Assembly: GCA_973895155.1 (NCBI GenBank)
Contig: OZ316892.1
Span: 10,292,001-10,356,000 of the forward strand
DNA length: 64,000 nucleotides
Reading direction: 5' to 3'
Origin: Marsupella aquatica
Taxonomy: Eukaryota > Marchantiophyta
Shown: in pieces, positions 44,620 through 56,676 of the stretch
How positions within the stretch are numbered: the first letter of the stretch is position 1
Layout: the number at the start of each line of letters is the position of its first letter
The notes under the pieces: model-generated
What the model saw: the letters and a program-made list of their open reading frames with translations, nothing else
Databases searched by the model: none
Told to the model about the DNA's origin: nothing
Position numbers and translations under genes: made by a program

Positions 44620-45771
44620 CACAAGTCTGGAGATAGAAAATATTTATTTACTCGGAAGCCATTGATTCTTGTGTCCAAAACTTGCCCTCCAAAGTTTCCA
44701 AAGTTAAAGATCCATTCTCCCATACCTTATCCACATGATAGGGTCCAATCCAGTGTGTGTATAGTTTGCCAGGAAAGAGTATATAACCAGAGTCATAGAC
44801 AAGTACCGTATCTCCTTCCTTGATTGTTGGAGTTTCAACCTCTTATCATAAGCAAGTTTCTGTTTATTATTGTTGAGACTTAGTTTCTTGTACAGCAGTA
44901 AATCAATTCTCTTCCAATAAATCATATTCTCTAATCGACAAGTTAAGCTTTCCTCTTCTGAAGCCCTTGCTACCACAATTAATTATTCGCTCAGTTGCAA
45001 CATCAAATTCAATGGGAATAATACTAGTCAAGCCATAAGTTAAATGAAATGGTGTAAACTTGGTAGTAATTTTCTCCGCAGTTTGATATGCCCATAAGGC
45101 TGAGGGTAACTTGTTATCCCAACCTGTTTTGTGTGCCAAAACTTAACTTATTAAGGATTTTTCCCATGATAATATTTGCCCTCTCTATTAAGCCGTTTGC
45201 CCTTGGGTTGTAAGGTGTGGTTTTTTGATGTCTAATGAGATATTTTGTGGTGATAATCTCTATGGTCTCATTAAGAAAATGGAGTCCCCTATCACTTACT
45301 AACTCAAGGGGCAACCAAATTGAGTTATGATATTGTCAAATATAAATGCAGCGACTGTGGCAACATCATTCTTCTTAGTATGTTTTGCCTCAACCCATTT
45401 GGTCATATAATCAGTTGCTAAAATTATATACTTTTACTAACTCGAGCTGAACAAGAAATGGGCCCAACAAAGTCTATGCCCCATTTTTCAAAAGGGTAAA
45501 ATGGAAGAATAGGTGTTAAGGGCAACTTTGAGGAAGTTGTGGGCTTACCCAGTCTTTGGCATGGGTCACAACTCTTAATAAAGTTGTAGGTGTCACGATG
45601 CATTGTCGGCCACCAATAACCTGCGTCATGACTTTTCTTGACTGTAGTGTTGACTGCATAGTGTCCACCAGTCTCTTCTGTGTGTAGATCCAGAAATAAC
45701 ATGAGGTGTTTCCTTGATCTGAAGGAGTGGGAAGGAACTTGAGGCCGCTTTTGAGAGGACTTATGCAGCAC
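44620..45771 (-). pseudogene. Antisense gypsy integrase fragment (element C)
   Basis: On the minus strand, in order: integrase zinc finger (HTEETGGHYAV to CDPCQRLGKP), core start FEKWGIDFVGPIS, core VSDRGLHFLNETIE, the glutamate region NPRANGLIERAN, then LPSALWAYQTAEKITTKFTP and FHLTYG. The frames are split by frameshifts. The sequence resembles integrases of element A type rather than the chromovirus. No LTRs were found for it. Confidence 0.85.
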
Positions 45772-45789
45772 ATAAGGAAAGGAGGGAGA

Positions 45790-46374
45790 TGGAGACTAAG
45801 CTGGCGAGCACTGCAAAGCCTTCCACGACAAAAAACCCCGACCAATTCCTGCTGGTAATTGCACATCAAAATCTAACAGGATACAATACGTGATACCCTG
45901 TATTGCTTTCCTAGACAATGTCCCTTTACATTCAGACACCCAAAAATTCCTTTGCAGTTGTTCGTAAAATGGTACGGTGTAAGCAAGTCGGTCAGGGCAG
46001 GGTGGGTAGCGAGTGGCAGGGCAGGCATGCAGGGTAGGGTAGCCAGAGCTGGGCAAGGCAGGGCAGGTGCATCCCACTCCGTCCACTATTCTTCGTCCGA
46101 CCCTTTCCGACCCAAATGAAATTAAACTGGTACATGGATGTTCTGCCCATACCACAATATTATGTTTGATATCAACAACCTCAACGACAGATGAATGCAA
46201 AGAGCGCAAAAATTGCTCGCACATCACTTTCAATGCTGCCGTCATTTGCGAGTTTGCGCAGGATTGATATAGTCTCTCTAAATCCCATGTGCATTCTAGA
46301 GCTCGATTCCTCCATCTGGACTCAAATTTCTGCCTTTGGCCTCAAATTTCATCAATCTCAATTTCAACGTGAAC
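45790..46374. repeat. Repeat E, copy 1
   Basis: GCAAAGCCTTCCACGACAAA through GGTACGGTGTAAGCAAGTCG matches 50,375-50,560 (copy 2) in the same orientation. It is followed by GGCAGGG-rich low-complexity sequence. Function unknown; a remnant of a dispersed element is likely. It ends at the target duplication TGAAC of the next element. Confidence 0.6.
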
Positions 46375-49300
46375 TGTGACATGAGTAACATGTCACTTAA
46401 CAAAATGCAGGGCCTGGATTTGGACTTATACGGTCATTAGGACCGTAGCCATAGCGTAGAATAGCACGAGTAGTCGTCTTTGCCATTATGAATAGATTAG
46501 GAGACTTAGGTTAGTTGACTGAATGATTATGAATTAAGGAAGGGGATTATTGCAATCGACCAAGGTACGGTGGCGGCGGCAGAGTAAAAATCTGTTAGGG
46601 GATCACGCTTGGACCGAGACGCCAACTTCAGCTCATTATCAACGACCAAAACGGTCTGGCCCTCTCACGCTCGAGCTCACTCGGGCACCTCCATAAGAGC
46701 GGAGTCAATGGTGTTGCGGTCCATTTGCTCATTTCTACCTTTCAGAATTCGCGGACGTTGCCATTCACTCTTACCTTTTGGTCATATCAAGCTACCTTTT
46801 ACGAGGAACTTATCAAGGGTTAAGAACAGATTGTGGCGGGATTTAGTCAGGGCGAGTAAGGCCGCCACCAGCAAACAAAACTGCCGGGTGGGAACGCGGA
46901 CTCAACGAACCAGACTACAAAGGTTAGTATGACCCTTACAGCCTTGGGATTTTGGACCTTGTTTGGCGAGGTTGGTGCTAAGTTCTCTGAGACTTACTAG
47001 TACTCTTGCCCCGAGAAAGTTGCTTACGAACAAAGATACATGAAGTTGGTGGCCAAGGTAGCACAGGTTAACTGTGAGAAGACGGCCATCACCAAGGATT
47101 CTAGTTACAACGAGCTGCGGGATTACATCACCGAGCTATATATCAGCGAGGAGGGGTTTAGATTGGTAGTAGAGGCGATTCTTGAGGTCCCTACGAAGTT
47201 CTTTAGGCTGAGAGGCAGCCAGAGAGTGACTCCAGCGGAGTTCGACAAGATTCCGGGATACATCGACCAGTAGATTGCAGCCGAGAAGCGTGAAGAAGAC
47301 ATCAGCAGACAACAGGAAGCAGCGCGTAATCTTACATTCCTCCGGGAAAGCTCCAATGCCTTCAACTGGGATATGGCTACCCCGACACCAACCCCCAGCC
47401 CCTCAGCCAATGACCACCGATGAACCACCAAATTGGTCCCAAGTCCATCCCGTGAACAACACCGAGTGTTCCTCGGGTTTTGAACATGTTAGTCCGCAGC
47501 TTGAGCAGCGTTCTCGAAGTGGGCAAGGACGATGCCGGCCCCCAAATTAACCGACACCGCGAACCAACACCGCCCCTGCACCTGCCCCGGTGAACCCCCC
47601 GACCAACTGACCAGACGGCCCTTGGATAATCCAAAGTCTAACTGATTACAGGTAATTCGCGTTCCCAAGGTAGTCTGGATTGCGATCAAGAAACCTGACC
47701 ACACGGACTATCTCAAGGAGCATCAGTTGGAGCAATTCGCTCACTTGCTATGGAGACCTTGTGCAGCCGCGCCAAAGGAGATTTGTGAGTTCATATCCAA
47801 CTTTGATACTGACGCATCGACCACCAAGGTTTCAGGATAGACCTTATCACTCATGGAGCATCGGTTGGCACAGATCTTTTGTCTACGAACCGGGCTGGTG
47901 TCGGTCGAACTCCAAATTCGGGATAAGGAGTATACACCTTGGCACTTCAAACCCGAGGGTAAGACAGACAATGGGTACAAGCAGGGGTCATGCACCAACT
48001 TAATCTGTATGGAGCGGCTTAACTTCATACGGACTACCCTACACATGATTGAGCCACGATCCGAGATCTCCCTCTGTACGATTGTATAGGTGGAACAGTA
48101 CAAACAGTGGAACTGGGCCCAATTTTTTTACCGCAGGTTCTCGGGGGAGCTTAAGCGTGCTCAAAGAGGTATGGCTATCGGGGGAAAGACCTACCTAGGA
48201 AGTCATATTGCCATCATCCTCGCCTGGTACAAGGCGCGGCGGGAGGCCAGGGGAAAGAATATGGCCACCTCAGCCCCGACTAATGCCACCCCCGCTACGG
48301 AGGAGGCTACCCCGAGCAAGCAGACTACCATGCCTCAGGCAAACCCCGAGCCTGCGGTCCCGACTAATACTCTGTCACCTCCTGTTGATATTCTGCAACC
48401 CCCTTCCGTCGAGCCTCCGCTACCCCCGGTACAACTACCCCCAATCCCTCCACCACCTGAAGAAACCTTCCCCTCCCCATTGTAGGCTACGGAGGAGCTC
48501 GCCGCCCCGCCCAAGGAACCACCGGTGCTCGAGAGGATGGAGGACTACCAAGTAGCCCCTGGGACCATGGCCTACGACCTGGTCCAAAAGTTTACCCAGA
48601 CTATGTTAGGAGAACTGGCGACATACATCAGACAACAAGTCTTGGCGTACTTCCAACCAGCCTTCTTCATGTTAGAGCACCAACCGCGGATCGTAAGCCG
48701 CTTGGAGGACGAACTCATGGCAAAGGGGAACGAGATCGGGCGCCTCCAAATGCTTGTAGAACACCTTGAAGAGGAGGCCACTACCCGCCGTGAGGAGTTA
48801 GTCCGCACCGTTGAACAACGGGATGGACTAAGCCATGAGTTGAGCACGGTGCAAGCAGATCTTAAGAAGCGGGATGACACCGTGCTTTGGTTGCGCTCAG
48901 AATCCTCGGCTCGGGTTACCAGCCTGACCGACCTCAACAACCAACTCTTGCAGTCAGCTTAGCAGGTGGCTAGTCTCTCCGCCGAGCGAGATAAATTGTT
49001 GGCACAGGACCAGACCCATCGTGATTCCATCGGCCAGCTCAGCCTGGAGGTAGCATGAATCCAGGTCAAAGTTGATGAAGCTGCAAATGAGGCAGAAGAG
49101 GCGGTACGGGACAACAAGGCCTTGCAGGACCGTGTTACCCTGCTTGTCCTCCAGTGGGCAAAACCTGGCCCCACCTCTGATCAAGGCGGCTCAAGGTCTC
49201 GCCCCGACAAGGGGACAAACCCTGGCCCGACCACAGCATGCACGTAAGTGGTGGTTAGCAGAGGGTATGAGCAGGCGCCGCGCGGGGCAGTTGAGTCAAC

Positions 49301-50238
49301 ATCATCTTTTTTATTAGGCTTAACGACAGAATAGCTGTCATTAGTCACCGATTAGCGGTGCAGTAGGAAGCATTAGGACAGAATCAGTTAGGATCGGCCG
49401 ACGTAGGATAGAGTCCATCAACAGACTAGGATTTTTTGTCAGTAGACTTGGCTACTACCACCCCGGTCAACGCCCTCGCCACTGACGGTCAACCGGTCAG
49501 AGGTAGTGCGGCCGGTTAGTCAGGTGGTAGTTAGTCAGTAGGCATTACCCAGGAGGTAGTATCTTCCGGTTCCCTTTCCGCAAATATAGTATTTAGGCTT
49601 CCCCTTCCGCTGTGGGAGGGGGAGAAGGCTTAGTTATCTTAGCGCAAGAAAAGGTGAGGCACGGGGAGTCCCGGCCTGAGCAGGGTCAGAGTGCACTAAG
49701 GAGTGAGAGCCAGAGTCAAGCTTGTTGGGCAAGCGCGGGGCAGGGCCTCGTAGAGACTGGGCATCGACTGCCGTTAGGCCTGCTAACCCCCTTAGAAGTC
49801 GAGTCAACTATGTAGAGTGATTCTTCACTGAGTAAATGTAGTCTTTTCCCTCTGATTCTACTGCGAGTAACTGGCGTTGCGTGTATGCTTGGTCTGGGCA
49901 AAGGCACCATTTCAAGGGACGTATCGGGTGCAGACTAATGGTAGGGATTGCCACCAATTGCAGGTCACAAAGTTTTGTCGCATCGATGGCTTGAAAGCCC
50001 CAAGCCGGGAGTTAGTCCAAGTCACTAATTGTGGGAATATTCCAGCAGTGGAAAACAAATATACCTATGATCAGTGCGAGTCGTGTAAGTAGTATACCGA
50101 TAAGTATATTGACTTAGCCCGATTTAAGACTAATCGGGCCCGCTACACACCTCCTTGCCCAAACCCTCACCCCTACTGGTGGTCGAGGTCGCCCCAGGGA
50201 ACTAACTCGGATTTAAGGCCCGGGTTATGGGCGCGACA
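46375..50238 (+). mobile_element. 3.86-kb LTR-type unit carrying a gene, copy 1
   Basis: A TGTGACATGA...GGCGCGACA unit is flanked by perfect TGAAC duplications (46,370-46,374 and 50,239-50,243). Its first ~440 bp and last ~620 bp match the 1.06-kb LTRs at 21,251 and 38,805; the central ~2.8 kb is absent from those. I see no direct repeat between its own ends, so it behaves as one very long solo LTR. A TATA-like AATATAGTATTTAGG lies at about 49,583, near the 3' side of the central part. Confidence 0.8.
46928..49250 (+). pseudogene. LTR-borne gene, copy 1
   Basis: Sense coding sequence in the central part of the LTR unit. It begins MTLTALRFWTLFGEVGAKFS-like (ATG at 46,928). It continues through a Pro/Thr-rich linker, a globular region (KKPDHTDYLKEHQLEQFAHL; NFIRTTLHMIEPRSEIS; LGSHIAIILAWYKAR), a long Pro-rich stretch and a C-terminal coiled coil (LMAKGNEIGRLQMLVEHLEE). 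It lacks gag zinc knuckles, protease or polymerase motifs. The globular part faintly resembles the putative plant transposon protein domains often annotated in plants. Stop codons differ in position from those of copy 2, so the ancestral frame was probably open. Confidence 0.55.
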
Positions 50239-50888
50239 TGAACCAGGCTACATTCCGTTGAGAATTCTTCCATTTCAAGCTGGAACAGGATTTCAAGCTC
50301 AAACAGGATGTACAATGGAGTTGACTACTGGAATTCTTGTGAAGAATCAAATGCTTCTCATCAGTGGAATGTGACCATTGCAAGGCCTTCCATGACAAAA
50401 AAAAGGCCGACCAATTCGTGCTAGTAACTGCCCATGAAAATCTAGCAAGATACGATATATGTGATACCATGTACTGCTTTCCTAGACAATGTCCCTTTAC
50501 ATTCACCCAAAACTTCTTTTGCAGTTGGTCGTCAAATGGTACGGTGTAAGCAAGTCGGGCAGGGTAGGGTGGGTAGCCACTAGCAGGGCAGCCAGTGTAG
50601 GGCAGCCAGGGCAAGACAGCCAGAGACAGGCAGGGCAAGGCAGCCAGGGCAATATGTGCAGCCACGGTGCTAGGCAGCATATGGGCAGGGCAGCGAAGGG
50701 GCAGGGCAACAGTGCCCATTGCCCTGAACAAAAAGATCTTTGCAAGCACTTTGGGCAGAAAGAACTCGGGTGGAAGAGATACTTCCCAAACATGTGGGCG
50801 AATAAAAAAAATGAAAAATACAAAGACAAAAGACAAAAATTATTCTTTGTGGTTGTTGTTACTCATTTTTTGCGCCCTTTTTGTGCGA
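50239..50888. repeat. Repeat E, copy 2, with GGCAGCC microrepeats
   Basis: The first ~120 bp after the target duplication are the right flank of the insertion site. From about 50,375 the sequence matches repeat E copy 1. It then contains many GGCAGCCAGGGCA-type microrepeats (about 50,570-50,700). The long open minus-strand frame here (50225-50836) is low-complexity and unlikely to be a gene. Confidence 0.5.
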
Positions 50889-51177
50889 CATTTTTTTCTT
50901 AAGAACATCTTGGGCGAGACCACATCTTTTTTTCTTAATAACATCTTGGGTGACATGATATCTTTTTTTCTTAACAACATCTTGGGGGACACAACATTTT
51001 TAATTCACGACATCTTTTGTGCAATGCACTGGTATTTTCTTCACTACATCTTTTGTTCTCAACGACTTCTTGGCCGACACAACATCAATCTTTTGTTCTC
51101 ACAAAACATCTTCCTTCTCAACAAACTCTTGGCCAACACGACATCTTCCTTCTCAAAGACCTCTTGGCCGAAGTCGC
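50889..51177. repeat. 36-bp minisatellite, left part
   Basis: Degenerate units of the type CTTTTGTTCTCAACGACATC followed by TTGGCCGACACGACAT. Unit length is 36 bp, so a 12-residue periodic frame is open on both strands. The array is interrupted by unit D copy 2 and resumes at 56,471. Confidence 0.8.
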
Positions 51178-51765
51178 GGAACTCGACTACACTTAGCTCC
51201 GGCATTGCTGACTTCGACGCCGAGCTCCCTTATGGTCCAGGCCCGGATAGGCCATCCGGGGAAGACTTAGCATGGGGAGACTTGTGGGCAATGGGGCGTG
51301 GCACGGCAAAGGCGAGGCGCTAAGCTGGTGACACACACTAAGGACTTAGACAAGCTAAGGGCTGGTCGGGTCAAGGAGAAAGGGCCGGGCTCAAGGTCGA
51401 CCATCCGGACACCCGGACGGACTTTGAGTTCTGAGGGCTTGAGTAAGAGCTCTTCTAAGGCCAATGAAATTGACTCCATGGGCAACGAACACTTGGGGCA
51501 CAAGTTATGGCCTGATCTGGGTTTGGCCGATCGGGGGTCCCAGGCAACGATGAGATCTGAGGGCCTAGGCATGAGCACTAGGTCGACCCAATCGTATTGG
51601 GCTAAGACACTCCGATTGCGGATGCCTAACTAGAAAGTTATGGGCATTTCCGGTTGGTGGCACGCCCAGACATGCGAGTTAGGGTCTGGGTTGGGGTCCC
51701 AAAGTTTGGGGACCAAAGTTGGTCCGGGGGTGGCAGGTCTCCAGAAGAATATATGAGGAGAGTGG

Positions 51766-54700
51766 TGTGATACGGGTAACGTGTCACTAAACAGGACGCA
51801 AGTCCTAGATTAGGACTTGTATGGTCATTAGGACCATGGCCGTGGCGTAGAGTAGTACGAATAGCCGTCTTTGCCATTATGAATAGATTAGGAGTAGGTT
51901 AGTTGACTGAATGATTACAAATTAAGGGAAGGACGTTATTACAATCGGCCGAGGTACGGTGGCGGCGGCGGAGTAAAAATTTGTTAGGAGATCACGCTTG
52001 GACCGAGATACCCAACTTCGAGCCATTATCAATGACTAAAACGGCCTCGCCTTCTCACGCTCGGGCTCACCCTGGCACCTCCATAAGAGCTGAGTTGATG
52101 GCGCCGCGGCCCATTTGCTTATTCATACCTTTTGGAATTCATGGACGCTGCCACTCACTCTCGCATTTTGCTTGGATCAAGCTAACTTTTACGGGGAAAT
52201 TATCAAAGGTTAAGAGCAAATTGTGGCGAGATTTAGTCCAGGCGAGGAAGGCCGCCACCAACGAGCGAAACTGTCGGGCGGGGACGTGGACTCAACGGAC
52301 CAGACTGCAAAGGTTAGTATGACCCTTACAGCTTTGAGATTTTGGACCTTGTTTGGCGAGGTAGGTGCTAAGTTCTCCGAGACTTACTGGTACTCTTGCC
52401 ATGAGAAAGCCGCCTACGAACAAAGATACGCAAAGTTGGTGGCCAAGGTAGCACAGATTAACTATGAGGAGACAGCCATCACCAGGGATTCCAGCTACAA
52501 CGAGCTGCGGGACTACATCACCGAGCTATACATCAGCAAGGAGGGACTTAGATCGGTAGCAGAGGCAATTCTTGAAGTCCCCACAAAGTTCTTTAGGCTG
52601 AAGGGTAGTTAGAGGCTGACTCAAGCGGAGTTAGACAAGATCCCGGGTTACATCGACCAGCAGATTGCAGCCAAGAAGCGCGAAGAAGACATTAGCAGAC
52701 AACAAGAAGCGGCGCATAATCTCACATTTCTCGGGGAAAGCTCCAACACCTTCACCTGGGATATGGCTACTCCGACAGCACCCCCGACCACTCGGCCTAC
52801 GACTACCAGTGTACCGCCAAACCAAACTCAGGTCCGCCCGGTGAACAACACCGAGTGCTCTTCAGGTTCTGATGGACGAGTTAGTCCGCAGCTCGAGCAG
52901 CGTTCTCGGAAGCAGGTAAGGATGACGTCGACCCCTGAACCAACCATGCGGACCAACGCCGCCCCTGCACCTGCCCCGGCCAACCCACCAGTCCCGACGG
53001 CCCTCGAATAATCAACAGCCCAACTTATTACAAATAATCCGCGTCCCCGAGGTAGTCTGGACAGCGATCAAGAAACCCGACCACGCGGACTATCTCAAAG
53101 AGCATCAGTTGGAGCAGTTCGCTCACTTGCTATGGAGGCCTAGTGCAACTGGGCCAAAGGAGGTTTATGAGTTCATCTCCAACTTCGACATTGATGCAAC
53201 TGCCACCAAGGGTTTAGGGCAGACCCTATCACTTACGGAGTATCGGTTGGCATATATTTTTTGTCTGCCAACCGGGCCTGTGTCGGTTGAACTCCAAATT
53301 CGGGATAAGGAGTATACACCCCGACACTTCAAGCCCGAGGGTAAGACGGACAACGGGTACAAGCAGGGATCATGCACCAACTTAGTCTGTATGGAGTGAC
53401 TTAACTTCATACGGACTACCCTACACATGATTGAGCCACGATCCGAGATCTCCCTCTATACGATTGTACAGGTGGAGCAGTATAAACGGCGGAACTAAGC
53501 CCAATTTTTTTGCCGCAGGTTCTTGGGGAAGCTTAAGCGGGCTCAAGTAGGTATGTCTATTGGGGGAAGGACCTACCTAGGAAGTCACATCACCATCATC
53601 CTCGCCTGGTACAAGGCCAGGGGAAAGAATATGGCCACCTCAGCCTCAACTAGCGTCGCCCCCGCTCCAGAGGAGGCTACCCCAAGCGAGCGCACTACCA
53701 CGCCTCGAGCAAACCCCGAGCCCGTGGCCCCGACTAATACTCTGCCACCTCCTCTTGTTGAAATTCCACTGCCCCCTTTCGTCGAGCCTCCGCTACCCCC
53801 AGTACAACCACCCCCAATCCCTCCACCACCTAAAGAAACTTTCCCCTCCCCATTGCAGACTATGGAGGAGGTTCCCTCCCCGCCTGAGGAACCACCGGTG
53901 CCCAAGAGGATGGAGGACTACCAAGTAGTCCCGGGGACCATGGCCTACGACCTGGTCCAGAAGTTTAGTCAGACTCTATCAAGGGAGCTAGCGACGTACA
54001 TCGGCCAACAGGTCTCGGCGTACTTCCAACCAGCCTTCTTCATGTTAGAGCACTAACCACGAATCGTAAGCCGCTTGGAGGAAGAACTCATGGCAAAAGG
54101 GAATGAGATCGGGCGCCTCCAAATGCTAGTAGAACACCTAGAGGAGGAAGCCACCACCCACCGTGAAGAGTTAGCCCGCACCGTCAAACAACGGGAAGGA
54201 CTCACCCAGGAGTTGAGCGCAGCACAAGCAGATCTCAAGAAGCTGGATGACACTGTGCTTCAGCTATGCTCAGAGTCCTCGGCTCGGGTTACCAGCCTGA
54301 CCGACCTCAACAAACAATTCCTGCAGGCAGCTCAGTAGGTGGCTAGTCTCTCCGCCGAGCGAGATAAATTGCTGGCGCAGGACCAGACCCATCGTGACTC
54401 CATCGGCCAGCTCAGCCTAGAGGTAGCACGGCTCCAGACCGAGGCCGACAAAGCCGTAAATGAGGCAGAGGAGACGGTACGGGATAACAAGGCCTTGCAG
54501 GAGCGCATTACCCTGCTCGTAAGTCAGCGGAATGGACCTGGACCCACCTCTGATCAAGGCGGTTCGAGGTCTTGTCCCGATAAGAGGACAAACCCTGGAC
54601 CGATAGCAACTCGCACGTAAGGGGTGGTTAGCGGAGAGAGCGGGCAGGCGCCGCTTGTTGCGGTTGGGTCAGCAACATCTTTTCCGATTAGGCTTAACGA

Positions 54701-55608
54701 TAGATTAGCTGTCATTAGGCATTGATTAGCGGTGCAGTAGGAAGGATTAGGATAGGATCAGTTAGGATCACCCGGCGTAGGATAGAGCCCATCGACGGAC
54801 TAGAACTTTGGTTAGTAGGCTTGGCTACTGACGCCGGTCAACACCCCTTGCCACTGACGGTCAACCGGTCAGGGGAAGTGCGGCCGGCTAGTCAGAAGTT
54901 TGTTAGTCAATAGGCATTACCCCGGAAGGTAGTACCTTCCGGTTCCTTTCCGCAAACATAGTATTTAGGCTTCCCCTTCCGCTGTGGGAAGGGGGAGAAT
55001 AGTTCATCTTAGCGCAAGAAAAGGCGAGGCACAGGGAGTCCCGGCCTGAGCAGGGTCAGAGTGCACTAAGGAGTGAGAGCCGGAGTCAAGCTTGCTGGGC
55101 AAGCGTGGGGCGAGGCCTTGTAGAGATTGGGCATTGACTACCGTTAGGCCTGCTGACCCCTTAGAAGTCGAGTCAACTATGTAAACCGATTCTTTGCTGA
55201 GTAAATGTAGTCTTTTCCCTTTGATTCTACCGCGAGTAACTGGTGTTGTGTGTATGCTTTGTCTAGGCAAAGGCGCCATTTGAAGGGACGTACCGGGTGC
55301 GGACTAATGGTAGGGATTGCCACAAATTGCATGTTGCAAGGTTCTAAGTTGCGTCGATGGCTTGAAAGCCCCAAGCCGGGAGTTAGTTCGAGTCACTAAT
55401 TGTGGGAATATTCCAGCGATGGAAAACAAATATACCTATGACCAGTACGAGTTGCGTAAGTATTATACCGGTAAGTATATCAACTTAGCCCGACTTAGGG
55501 CTAATTAGGACCACTACACACCTCCTTGCCCAAACCCTCACCCCTACTGGTGGTTGTGGTTGCCCCAGGGAACTAACTCGGTTTAAGGCCCGGATTATGG
55601 GCGCGACA
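51766..55608 (+). mobile_element. 3.84-kb LTR-type unit carrying a gene, copy 2
   Basis: TGTGATACGG...GGCGCGACA is flanked by AGTGG on both sides (51,761-51,765 and 55,609-55,613). The uninterrupted target is visible in unit D copy 1 at about 43,532 (GAGTGGTGTCTCCC), which proves the insertion. It is colinear with copy 1 over the whole length, including the TATA-like box near 54,957. Confidence 0.9.
52319..54619 (+). pseudogene. LTR-borne gene, copy 2
   Basis: Same architecture as copy 1: an N-terminal region (MTLTALRFWTLFGEVGAKFS), a Pro/Thr-rich linker, then in another frame a globular region (EVVWTAIKKPDHADYLKEHQ; LTEYRLAYIFCLPTGPVSVE), a Pro-rich segment and a coiled coil that ends near 54,619. 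Nonsense codons include TAG at 52,610, TGA at 53,398, TAA at about 53,497 and TAA at 54,054; at several of these positions copy 1 has a sense codon (for example CAA at the last). Whether the two frames are joined by an intron or a frameshift is not resolved. Confidence 0.55.
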
Positions 55609-55999
55609 AGTGGTGTCCCCCTGGGGGCTAAGGGTGAGCCAAAGTCGTGAGTCGCAGCGGTCGCGACACTAAGGGGAAACGCCAAACGGAAATGACGATA
55701 ATTTTCCAACGGGAAGTCCGTTGGATGACTTCTTGGATGCGTTGGAAAGCTCTCAAGGAGGACTACACCCTCCTGAGATCAGCTAGGTCTGGGGGCGCCA
55801 TTGGGTCTTGGGGTTTGCAAGTGTTATCTCGCCCACTTGCCAAATCCTACCGAAACAGCAGCCAAGCCACATTCAATCTCTCAAGGGAGCTGGCGTTGGG
55901 GAGGCAAGACCAAGTAAGCGTGGAGGTTGAGTTTGAAGGGCACTTGTTCCCGAGACCATCAGTTGGACGAGAACTGGGAGTTGGTTGTTAGAGTCGGGA

Positions 56000-56020
56000 C
56001 CCTAAACCCTAAACCCTAAA
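56000..56020. repeat. Interstitial telomeric repeat (CCCTAAA)3
   Basis: Exactly three CCCTAAA units replace about 45 bp of the corresponding sequence of unit D copy 1 (around 43,920). Flanking sequence on both sides stays homologous (GAGTCGGG before; GCTA-GCTA followed by TTGGGCCATGAGCATGTCCT after). Confidence 0.9.
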
Positions 56021-56470
56021 GCTACGCTATTTGGGCCATGAGCATGTCCTAGGGGCAGTGCGGTCAATTGGTAATGGATAGGTATGAGGGGGAACCTGGG
56101 CTGCGTCCAAGGAAGGAGCTTTTTTGGACGAACAATGGACATCGGTTCTGGTTCCGGCTTTGGGAGGACCTATCGCTGACCTACTTATCAATGTCTGTTG
56201 AGCTTGAGTTAGGATACTAGACTTGGGAGATCTACTATAGATCCTGACGGGTTATTTACCGAAACGCTTGGTTGCTTGTATAGACAATGAGGACCGTTGA
56301 GTGGCGATCGTGTGGGAGAGCAAGTGCGGCTTCGTATAGGAGGGGCCGCTGGTGGTGCTAGGGGCACTAGGTTGTTTACTCGAGGTATTCCGTGGAGGTG
56401 TTCGGGCATCAAGGGCATTTAGGCGTGGGTGTTGGGATTGGTGAAGGCGCTGGGTGGCTAGGTGCACCAC

Positions 56471-56676
56471 TGCCAACACGACATCTTTTGTTATCATCGG
56501 CATCTTGGCCGACACGATATCTTTTGTTCTCAACGACATCTTGGGCGACATGACATCTTTTTTCTCGACGACTTCTTGGCCGACACAACATCTTTCTTCT
56601 CAACAACCTCTTGGCCAACACGACCTCTTTTGTTCTCAATGACATCTTGGCTGTCATGACATCTTTTGGACATAGC
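56471..56676. repeat. 36-bp minisatellite, right part
   Basis: The CTTTTNTT marker occurs at 56,485, 56,521, 56,557, 56,592, 56,627 and 56,663, steps of 35-36 bp. Units match the array left of 51,177. The last unit fades into unrelated sequence at about 56,676. Confidence 0.85.

Larger units (their letters stand above)
51178..56469 (+). repeat. 1.5-kb LTR-like unit D, copy 2, with nested insertion
   Basis: Homologous to 42,919-44,410 but split by the 3.84-kb unit at 51,766-55,608. It sits inside the 36-bp minisatellite. No clean target duplication is visible at its outer borders. A 45-bp stretch present in copy 1 is replaced here by (CCCTAAA)3. Confidence 0.65.

Noticed and set aside
46375-50238. 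3.86-kb unit as a complete LTR retrotransposon with two LTRs
   Set aside because: I found no direct repeat between its ends, and its ends match a single 1.06-kb LTR that heads gag elsewhere.
50225-50836. 203-codon minus-strand ORF
   Set aside because: Open mainly because of GGCAGCC microrepeats; not conserved as a frame in repeat E copy 1.
53585-53905. Gly-rich minus-strand ORF (and its counterpart near 48.3 kb)
   Set aside because: It is the reverse of the Pro-rich linker of the LTR-borne gene.
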